A stretch of 64,000 nt of DNA from Sweltsa coloradensis (lineage: Eukaryota; Arthropoda; Insecta; Plecoptera; Chloroperlidae): assembly GCA_024449915.1 (NCBI GenBank), contig JAMZAV010000774.1, forward strand, positions 613,501 to 677,500. Direction: 5' to 3'. The notes beneath the pieces were generated by a model. The model had not been told where the DNA came from. It saw only the letters and a list, made by a program, of their open reading frames with translations, and searched no databases. Below are positions 55,323 to 64,000 of this stretch, piece by piece. Made by a program: the position numbers and the translations under genes. How positions within the stretch are numbered: the first letter of the stretch is position 1; each line of letters begins with the position of its first letter.

Positions 55323-58181
55323 TAGTCCGGATGTTAAAGGATATATATGGGCATACCTTGCATTTTTTGATACAAGCAATGCACTTGGCACAGTGTTCTA
55401 GGGACCATACCCTACTAATTTTGAGGTAGAGCCATCGTGATATCCCGTGCAGGGACCGTTATCGCATGTTGCTACCCCTGCTGATTTGAAGGGTTGATGA
55501 GCAAAACAATTCGGTGTTTGGTGATAGAAACTTGAAATTTTTACCAAATAGGGGTAACGTTAGGCTTAACATACTGGCAACGGGGAATTGTGGATTTATT
55601 TATAGTTAAGGGATGATTGGGGTTTTAATTTTGGGGGTTGAACATTTCGATTAAAATTTTTACTGATGACACCCTTGGTTAATTGTTGGATTTCTATGTT
55701 TAAAGTACTTACTAAAATCTTCAAACAAAATGATGGTGTAAAAAAATATGACTAGCGACCCTAATTATGTCTTGAGTAGTGACCTATTTGATAAAAATTT
55801 TGTCATAATGACTTGAGTAGTGACCTATTTGATAAATTGTTAAACATAGTCGTGTGACCACTCTATTTAAAGCTTAGATGAAGTAGAATAACATGAAATA
55901 ATTTTCAACATGCCACGTTGACCTGTGACCTTTATAGTCCTTTATTTGACCTTGAAAACTGTTTCAGCATGTCTGCATAATGTATACTTATATAGCACAT
56001 CCAAATGCATGTGTTATTAACAAGTTGATTTTATAAATGAACTCAACATGTAAGTGTATCAATATGATATATGGCTGCATTGCAAACGCTTTTTATTGTC
56101 GCGTTGATGGATGAGCAGTTTTGTACCATTGAACCCTGTTTTACTAAACTTTTACCTCGTCATTTTTCAACGTGTTTACCTACAATATGCCTTTTTTAAA
56201 GGAGTACCAAGTTCCTGGTAAACCGTTATGTTAATAAACCATAAAAAATAAATAACAGTAATTGCGTTGTTTATGTTGTCCTATTCCTATTCCAAGGGTG
56301 AATCGTGGCCAATCAGTGGTCCGTTTTTCAAATGACTGATCGCTAGTTGCTCATCAATGATGTAAAATTCAACAAGGAATTGGTTCAGGTCCGCTTTTAT
56401 TGGGGTGAAATGAACGTTTTCTCTTATGATTGGACCAAAATGTGACTAGTTAGAATAAGTGTAAGATAATAAGTGTAAGATGATGTCTAAGCATAGCAGA
56501 CGCTAGTTCGTTCTTGAGGAAGGGAGGAAAGACACTGTCTCCATAATCTTAGAATGTAATTGAGTGGCCGTAGGGAAGGGGGGGGGGGGGCTCAACCCAT
56601 CACGTATTTTTGCATCTACAGGTGGTGCATTTACTACAGAACCTTTTTGACTGGTATTCAAAACCAAAGGCATTTCATTAGATCCAATTTGGTACAAGAT
56701 CTCAACGTCCCCAATACAGACAAGGACGATGAGCTTGGTTGATTTTCATGAGCAAAGAATGCATCCAGATCACCAGATCGATGCCAGCATGTAGCTATGT
56801 TTAGTTTACTGAAGAGAATCGCTCTTGAGGCTGGTCATTTTGGCCTTGAATTTAAGAACAAAAGGTCGACTGGCTGTGCTAAAGAGCAGAAATTTGTTTA
56901 TTTTATGTGGTCCACACAATATTTAGCAAATGTACACACTGCCGCGCCACCAGCGAGCGAGAGAGCGCACACTCTCGGAAAATGGTACCAAAAAGTTGTG
57001 CGATTTAAACATATGTTTTTTGTAGGCTTGTAGGTTATGTTATTGTTTATATTAACGTCATACTACAGATCACTTAATCTAACTAGTCACATTTTGTCCA
57101 ATCATAAGAGAAAACGTTCATTTCACTCCAATGAAAATGGACCTGAACCAATTCCTTGTTGAATTTCACATCATCGATGAGCAACTAGCGATCAGTTATT
57201 TGAAAAACGGACCACTGATTGGCCACGATTCACCCTTGGAATAGGACAACATCAACAACGCAATTACTGTTATTTATTTTTTATGGTTTATTACCATAAC
57301 GATTTACCAGGAACTTGGTACTCCTTTAAAAAAGACATATTCTACGTAAACACGTTGAAAAACGACGAGGTAAAAGTTTAGTAAAACAGGGTTCAATGGT
57401 ACAAAACTGCTCATCCATCAACGCGACAGTAAAAAAGCGTTTGCAATGCAGCCATATATCATATTGATATACTTACATTTTGAGTTCATTTATTAAATCA
57501 ACTTGTTAATAACACATGCATTTGGATGTGCTATATAAGTATACATTATGCAGTCATGCTGAAACAGTTATCAAGGTCAAATAAAGGACGATAAAGGTCA
57601 CAGGTCAATGTGGCATGTTGAAAATTATTTCATGTTTTTCTACTTCATCTAAGCTTTAAATAGAGTGGTCACACGACTATGTTTAACAATTTATCAAATA
57701 GGTCACTACTCAAGTCATTATGTCAACAGGTCATTATGACAAAATTAGGGGTCGCTAGTCATATTTTTTTACACCATCATTTTGTTTGAAGATTTTAGTA
57801 AGTACTTTAACATAGAAATCCAACAATTAACCAATGGTGTCATCAGTAAAAATTTTAATCGAAATGTTCTTACCCCCAAAATTAAAACCCCAATCATCCC
57901 TTAACTATAAATAAATCCACAATTCCCCGTTGCCAGTATGTTAGCCTAACGTTACCCTATTTGGTAAAAATTTCAAGTTTCTATCACCAAACACTGAATT
58001 GTTTTTGCTAATCAACCCTTCAAATCAGCAGGGGTAGGCAACATGCGATAACGGGTCCCTGCACGGGATATCACGATGGCTCCAACCTCAAAATTAGTAG
58101 GGTATGGTCCCTAGAACACGTGTGCCAAGTGCCTTGCTTGTATCAAAAAATGCAAGGTCAAGTCTCTTAACATCCGGACTA
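55323..58181. mobile_element. Foldback element, 2.86 kb with 1.1-kb inverted arms
   Basis: The left arm (about 55323-56461) reappears reverse-complemented at 57071-58181 with high identity, including the ends TAGTCCGGATGTTAA / TTAACATCCGGACTA. The 609-bp spacer has a G14 tract near 56577 and a 78-codon plus-strand frame (56797-57033) with no recognisable transposase motif. Terminal TA on both sides would fit a TA target duplication as in Tc1/mariner-like elements, but because TA is palindromic this cannot be separated from the inverted repeat. Likely a non-autonomous long-TIR DNA transposon; a local inverted duplication is the alternative. Confidence 0.8.
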
Positions 58182-58224
58182 TACTTTCTTTCTAGTACGT
58201 AATGCACTTGAGAAGCACAAACTA

Positions 58225-59100
58225 CATAATTAGACGAGTGAGCGCAGCGAACGTAGTCTACAACGCTACTCGATCGGGCCTTGGTCGTGATTAATTCTGT
58301 TAAATGTTAAATGTTAAATGTATGTTGAATGTCTGTCTGTCCCGTCCCATACGGCCGAACGGCCCAAATAGACTGAGCTGAAATTTTAAAAAGACATCCG
58401 TGACCAGGGAAACTGAGAACTGCTAACAAAATGAACACAATCCGTTACGACTTAAACCTGCAAGAAATAAAAAACTGAAAAATACGTTGAAATGTATGGA
58501 AATTATTTTAACGACAATGGTTTTCATTTTGAAATAATATTTTTTGTTTGTTATTTAGCTGGCTGTGAAATGCCGTGTCCAAGGTTAATCGAATGTTGGA
58601 CGTCAAGGTACCCCCAAATTCCGCTCGTAGATGAGTAAACCTTGCAATATTTTCATGTATTTCGTACTGGCTATGTTTTCCATGGTATTGTCACAGATGT
58701 AGGACTACCACTGCGTTATATGCATTTCAAAACATGTTAAATATTTTAATAAATACAATCCAGAAATTACAAAATCTTTCCCGACCATTGAACCCACGTC
58801 TCCCACATTTGGGCTATAAGGGCGCTTTAGCCAACTCGACTAGGGAAACGCCAAAGTCGTTGTTATACGAGTGAGAGAGTCATGTGTTGAGTACGCGGGA
58901 ATATTTGCATTTAAGTTTGATTATAATATTCGTATAAATAATAGGGTACTATTTAAGTTTAAGTCATAGTTTAGGCAATAATGCTCCACTGTAGCCTATG
59001 ATAGGCTAGGGAGGCCTAAAAAAGGGGGAAGAAAAGGAATGTTACCGGGTACTCAACACATGGCTCACTCACTCGTTTAACAACGACTTTGGCGTTTCCC
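58225..59100 (-). mobile_element. Composite repeat C, copy 2
   Basis: Same order as 15815-16640: GACGAGTGAGCGCAGCGAACG, a TTAAATG microrepeat (about 58307-58322), CCCATACGGCCGAACGGCC, GAGCTGAAAT, the tRNA-like head, GAGTCATGTGTTGAGTACGC, and a decayed SINE-A piece. It ends CACTCACTCGTTTAACAACG. The two copies are roughly 70-75% alike by eye. Confidence 0.6.
58779..58850 (-). other. tRNA-like SINE head (family T)
   Basis: The reverse complement shows TAGTCGAGTTGGCTAAAGCG (A-box-like), ATGTGGGAGAC and GTGGGTTCAATGG (B-box-like), then the family body GATTTTGTAATTTCTGGATTG. Confidence 0.55.
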
Positions 59101-59235
59101 TAGTATTAAGTATACAAATCAGAATAAGGAATACGTTTATGTGTCTACAAATGGAAGTTTTGGACAAAATGTAGCTTTTATACCGGAAACCAAATTAACT
59201 TCTATCGTGATTTATTTATACTAAGAATACTTAAG

Positions 59236-59360
59236 TAGAGCCATGCTCTTGACTAAATTCTACCCCGGCCAAGACGGGGTATGAGGGGGGTACAATAGAA
59301 TAAGTTAAAGACAAGGGTAAAGTATACCCTGGCCGATTCTACCCCGGGCCCAGAAGGAGA
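59236..59360 (-). mobile_element. Two SINE-A element-5' scraps
   Basis: AGAGCCATGCTCTTGAC ... AAGACGGGG, then GGCCGATTCTACCCCGGGCC. Confidence 0.6.
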
Positions 59361-59675
59361 GGGTTAGTATAAACTTAGCCAGATGAAAAGCCCACTGAAC
59401 GGTGTTTAGTTTAGTCGGCTAACCGGTCGTGTCTGGAATGAGTCGTCAGCCCCGCCCTGTCACGTGACCAGCCAACTTATGCAGTGTCCTGGGAAGGCGA
59501 CACAAAGAACAACACAAGTCTAGCTGTCACGCGCTGCCTCTTAACAGATGTACCAACACGCTAGATGGAATTACCGAGGGATGGAGTAAATATTAAAGAA
59601 CTGCATTATTTGTGTACAGGAATTCTACTTGTTCATCTAATTGACTTCCAAACATTTATGTTTGCATTTTTCATT
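59361..59675. other. Unassigned sequence
   Basis: Nothing recognised. Confidence 0.4.
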
Positions 59676-59952
59676 TATTTTGTTTAAAGGCGTGCCAACC
59701 TTAAGGTCATTATGCGCTACCCTAGTCTTGGGGATGTGGTGTGGAAATACATGCCAAACAGAACCAGCCACCGGCGCTGGATTGAAGAGGGATCCCCGAT
59801 AACGACTGGCAAAGCTCGCCTATAGGTTGAGGAAGTAATGAGCTCGCCTTCTTACTAAAGGTGATATTATTGAGATGGACTTTGCTTTTCTTCTCGCCTG
59901 TTTGTACATCAGCAGAGCCATGCCCTGGGCCAAGATCTACCCCGAGCACATA
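59676..59952 (-). mobile_element. Diverged SINE-A
   Basis: Keeps GGTCATTATGCGC, GGGGATGTGG, AACAGAACCAGCCAC and the CAGAGCCATGCCCTGGGCC end. The centre is deleted. Confidence 0.6.
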
Positions 59953-60084
59953 ACTTTTGTAATTAATTGAAAAATGTTATTGCAACTCAAATGAGACTTG
60001 ATCAGTTCCTGTACGATGGAGTGGGTGGGACAGTCAGTGTGTGATTTCGTTAAAAACCTCAAGAAAAACCTAACCCGAAAAGGA

Positions 60085-60235
60085 ACGACGACGTGAGAAA
60101 CTAGAGCGCTTCAACTGGTTAGGTCATACTGTGCCGCTTCTCATATTGTAAGTTAACGAAATGAGTTTATGGTGTGTTTGATAACTATATTTGTTTTCTA
60201 AGTTTAAAAAAAGATATGACAATGATAGATTATAA
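60085..60235 (-). mobile_element. LINE-B 3' end, short
   Basis: GGAACGACGACGTGAGAAACT, hairpin, about 100 nt of 3' UTR. Confidence 0.7.
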
Positions 60236-60394
60236 AGGACACCATTTTGATCATTTGCTGAGCGTTTTGCTGAGAGTATCCTGTGAGAGGTTTCACGAAG
60301 CGCGGACAGTGAACAAAGCAGGATCAAATCTCCCCCCTCTCCTTCCTACCACCCGCACCTGACGAGAGAAATCACCGCTAAGATAATTGAATGA

Positions 60395-61110
60395 AAAACA
60401 TTCACGTCATAATGCGCCACACTTGATTTTTTTATTTGGATTAAGGACGCGTCAACCGTTAGGTCATAATGCACCAATGTAGCCTTAGGGGATGTGGGGA
60501 GGAAGGGCCCATGCTAGTCAGAACCAGCCACGGGGAAGGGGTGGAAAGGGGTTCTCACGTCGCGGTCGTCATTGTCTTCGTCATCGATCGTGGTGTCAGT
60601 GTCGTCATAGTCATCGAGGGGTCGTCAAGGGATGGGGGCAAGATCCCCGACAACGATTGCCAGAGCTCACCTCTATTTTCGGGGAGTAAAATACTTCCCT
60701 TCATACTAGCTGATGTTTGCGAGGTGGACATTTTCTCTTGCATCGCCTTTTACGATAGGCAGAGCCATGCTCTGGGTCAAATTCTACCCCGGGCCCAGAC
60801 GAAGTGTATATACGAAAAGAAAATAATGGTGATAGTAATAGCAAAACAAAATTAATAATTTAAATTAAAATAAATAAATTACTTTGAATGTCGCCGTAAT
60901 CAGATGATAAGTTATTCACATGAGGGACCATATTTGGTAGGCCTACATTCTGCTATCATACGATGTACGATTAAAGCACGTGTGGGCATCACAATATTCA
61001 ATTTGTCATTTTGCACCACATCCCAACCTCTATACCCACGTCTCCAGGTATCCAGCAAAACTCTATGATAGAATCCTTAAAGTTTAGTTTTTCGTAATTG
61101 AATTGGGTAT
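60395..61110 (-). mobile_element. SINE-A stub, full SINE-A (60426-60802), LINE-B body (60803-61110)
   Basis: The stub GTCATAATGCGCCACAC ends against the next A tail. The full alpha A is followed at its element-5' end by a LINE-B body without its 3' tail, extending into the coding region (ATTTTGCACCACATCCCA, TATACCCACGTCTCC). Confidence 0.7.
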
Positions 61111-61540
61111 TTTTTTTATTATTTGGATTAAGGACGCGTCAATTCTTAGGTCATAATAAGCCACTCTAGCCTAGGGGATATGGGGAGTTTTTTTAGGTTT
61201 ACTTGGATTAAGGGCGCGTCAACCGTTAGGTCATCCTGCGCCATTCGAGTCTGGGGATATGGGAAGGAGGGGCCCATGCTGGTCAGAAAAATCCACGTTA
61301 GGGGGAGGAAAGGGGGTTTCTCACGTCACGGTCGTCATCGTCTTTGTCATAGGTCGTTGTGCCACTGTCATCATCGTAGGGGAATTCGTCAAGGGAAGGG
61401 GGAGAGGTCTCCCCGAGGACAATTGCCAGAGCTCGCCTCTTGTTTCGGGTATAAAATACTACCCTTCATATGATGTTTGCGAAGTGGAATTTTCTCTTGA
61501 ATCGCCTTTTACGATTAGCATAGCCATGCTGAGAGAGGTT
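61111..61540 (-). mobile_element. SINE-A stub joined to truncated SINE-A
   Basis: The stub (61111-61187) breaks at GATATGGGGAG and meets the tail TTTTTTTAGGTTTACTTGG. The second copy keeps its centre but loses the final GGGCC hairpin. Confidence 0.75.
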
Positions 61541-61794
61541 GAATAGAGCTGTATTCGATCAAAGATATCTAATATAACCAACACTTGTTTGTTTGGCATG
61601 GCAAGTATAGCAATATAGCATGTCAACGAAGGTATCTGGGAGAGGAATTGAATCGAAACCTCAGTGATGCATATTTTATAAAACCCGTGTCAAGCCTGAG
61701 AGATGGGAAACCGATGATGAGACGTCGAGGCGATCTACCCAGATAAATATAATACCGACGCTTCATGAGTACTAGAACGAAGCACGATCCACGA
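61541..61794. other. Unassigned sequence
   Basis: Nothing recognised. Confidence 0.4.
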
Positions 61795-62575
61795 CTTGAC
61801 AAACTTCAAACGGTTAGGTCACATTGCGCTGAGCTGGTCTGTGATATTAAAAGTAATAAAATAAGTGTATGGAGTTTTTCATGATTATATTGTTTTCTAA
61901 GTTTATTAAGGAAATGAAAATGATAAAAGGATAATATATCGATATTTTTTTTTTGTTTATTTGGATTAAGGACGCGTAAATAATGCACCACTCTAACTAA
62001 GGGGGGGGGGGGGGAGAGGCCCGTGCTGGTCAGAACCAGCCATGAGACAGGGCTGGAAAGGGGGTTCTCACGTCGCGGTCGTCATTGTCTTCGTCATGGT
62101 TCGTGGTCGTCGAGGGGTCGTCAAGGGAAGGGGGAAGGTCCCCGAGTTTTTGGAGTTTATTTGGATTAAGGGCGTGTCAACCTTCATGCACCACTCTAGC
62201 CTAGGGGATATGGGGAGGATGGGCATGCTGGTCAGAATAAGGACGCGTCAACCGTTAGGTCATAATGCACCACTCTAGCCTAAGGGGGGGGGGGGAGGGA
62301 CCCATGCTGGTCAGAACCAGCCACGGGTAAGGGGAGGAAGGGGGGTTTCTCACGTCGCGTCGTCATCGTCTTTGTCATCGTTCGTTGTGTCATTGTCATC
62401 GCCGGGGGGTCGTTAAGGGAAGGGGGCAAGGTCCCCGACGACGATTGCCAGAGCTCGCCTCTAGTTTCGTGGAGTAATATACTCCCCTCTTACTAGCTGA
62501 TGTTTGCAAGGTGGACTTTTTCTCTTAAATCGCCTTTTTACGATTAGCCGAGCCATGCTCTGGGCCTATTCTACC
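61795..62575 (-). mobile_element. LINE-B, then three SINE-A segments
   Basis: B (61795-61945) starts inside its hairpin. A (61946-62147) has a deleted hairpin and stops at GGTCCCCGAG. A stub (62148-62236) stops at GCATGCTGGTCAGAA. A beta-like A (62237-62575) ends at TACCCCGG. Order B-A-A-A, all head to tail. Confidence 0.75.
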
Positions 62576-62621
62576 CCGGTATATTATTATTATAATATAT
62601 ATTTATAAATTCTACCCCGGT

Positions 62622-64000
62622 ACAGTATCGTAATTAAATTGTGTAATTTTTTGTTTTGAATAAAATATTTCGTTTCGTTTCTCCATTTAAATAACATTGT
62701 TGGTGGAGGCGCCGGGTCCATGGAGAAACACGATAATAAAAACGTTCCCGTTGATTTCTTTCCAGTTATTGGTGGTATTCGTCTGGTTTAAATAAGTTTT
62801 CAAACATTTTTTTGCGCGGGTTGGGGGGGATAGACGAATCATCCACCCTTCCCCCCCCCCGATATTCCATGGGTCACCAAATACATCTCTGATCATTATT
62901 ATTGAAGGACAATGCCAACAAAATACCGCATGTCATGTTTCTTTATTATAAAATCGAATTAATTCATTTAAAGCTAAAACGAATGCGACTTTTAATGATT
63001 TAAAACGTATTTTGCTTTACTTATTATGTAAAAAGACTAAAATCATTAGTTTGTACTCATTCAAGAAAATAAACATTTATTATATTTTATCAGTATCATA
63101 ATTAAATTGTATAATTTGTATTTTTAAATAGAAATATTTCATAACGTTTCAAACCCTTTAAATAACATTGTTGGTGGAGGTGCCGGGTCCATTGAGGAAT
63201 GCACGTTCCCGTTGATTTATTTCGCATTGATTGGTGGTATTGGCTGGGTAATAAGTTTTCAAAAAACATATTTTGGGGGGAGGAATAGACAAATCCTCTG
63301 CCACCCCCTCCCCCCCCCCATACTTCATGGGTCACAAAATACATCTATTATCATTATTATTGAAGGACAATGCCAACAAAATACCGCATGTCATGTTTTC
63401 AATGATTTAAAAAAGAATTTTTATTATTATTATTATTTATTTATTCAACAACAGACATATACTATTCAGTAAAATCCAGAAAAAAAAACATTGAATATAA
63501 TAGTAAACATGAAGGAAATACATAAATTATTATGATGAATTTAACTTTAAAAGTATTAAATAACTTTAAGGGTTACAGAAATTTATAACTTATAAGACAT
63601 GATTATCTAAATAAAACGAGATATAATTAAACCTAAATGTAGAGTTATATGTGCAGTAAGACAGAAAGCAAACGAAACAAAATTTCATACTCTTCATTAG
63701 AACACGTAGCAGCGTTCTACACAAAAGAGACTTTACATTTTCTCTTGATAGTATGAGCATTGTCATTGAAGATATCTACATTAGAAAGTTGTGTACTGTT
63801 ACAGATGCCAATAACTCTAGGGAGATATAAATATTTCGAAGTATATCTAACCTAGCAGCTGGGGGGTAAAAAAGTGACTTATTGATTGAACTTACTGTAC
63901 TTATTGAAAATATGTCTTAAATCATGAGTGTGCACTCATACAATAAAAAAACATAATATATTATGTATTACATTATCGTAATTAAATATAATTTAATTTT
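62622..64000. repeat. Tandem repeat D, at least two units and the start of a third
   Basis: CAGTATCGTAATTAAATTG at 62622 recurs at 63089 (CAGTATCATAATTAAATTG) and as TTATCGTAATTAAAT at about 63973. Units 1 and 2 share AATAACATTGTTGGTGGAGG, GTTCCCGTTGATTT, a G-run facing a C-run, ATGGGTCAC.AAATACATCT and AAATACCGCATGTCATG. The third unit runs off the window. The G/C runs in each unit could form a hairpin. Confidence 0.85.

Noticed and set aside
1..62575. SINE-A/LINE-B chains as telomeric Penelope-type terminons
   Set aside because: The coding end is RNase H plus a CCHC motif of an I-like LINE, there are no telomeric repeats, and the chains lie within introns of a host gene.

Overview
This is repeat-saturated nuclear DNA from an animal, most likely a bilaterian invertebrate. 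It has metazoan-style introns, a Munc13-4-type gene, a Gypsy-type LTR retrotransposon with a tRNA-Lys primer site, LINE and SINE debris, and piggyBac-type MITEs. A mollusc or other lophotrochozoan is plausible, but nothing in the sequence proves it. There is no bacterial operon, CRISPR array or rRNA.

Host genes. Three exons of one minus-strand gene can be read with matching splice phases. Exon a (45506-45673) is followed by exon b (22877-22943) and exon c (9344-9529). Together they encode the N-terminal helical segment and first half of the C2A domain of an UNC13D/Munc13-4-like (or BAIAP3-like) vesicle-priming protein. The gene continues off both ends of the window, and its introns of about 22.6 kb and 13.3 kb consist almost entirely of repeats. 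A CpG-bearing promoter-like block with a possible first coding exon (41391-41516, minus) lies inside the first intron.

Dominant repeats. Two families make up much of the window, and every copy I found lies on the minus strand. Family A ('SINE-A', about 380 bp) is a non-coding element with a string of perfect hairpins. In element orientation its 3' tail reads roughly TTAATCCAAATAAACC. Family B ('LINE-B') is a set of variably 5'-truncated 3' ends of an RNase H-bearing LINE. Its longest copy (20769-21760) carries the end of the RNase H domain and a CCHC-type C-terminus. A and B share a 3' stem-loop (GGYGC ... GCGYC around TATGACCTAAC), as in known LINE/SINE partnerships. Repeatedly a B copy, broken at a different point each time (from about 11 nt to several hundred nt), is joined directly to the 3' tail of an A copy. 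Often that A copy is itself truncated and joined to another A tail. This A-A-B chain pattern looks like serial template jumping during retrotransposition. I consider it the most interesting content of the window.

Nested insertions. A 9.24-kb Gypsy-like element (23268-32505) with 2.3-kb LTRs sits in an A copy with a 4-bp target duplication. Three roughly 500-bp TTAA/piggyBac-type MITEs sit in A or B copies (17185-17695, 37767-38264, 40083-40589). A 2.86-kb foldback element with 1.1-kb arms occupies 55323-58181. Other repeats are two copies of a roughly 0.85-kb composite (C), a tRNA-headed SINE family (T), a 45-bp minisatellite, several simple repeats, and a tandem repeat at the right edge.

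Coordinates of repeat segments were read by eye; expect errors of about 5-15 bp unless a boundary is defined by a target duplication or splice site.
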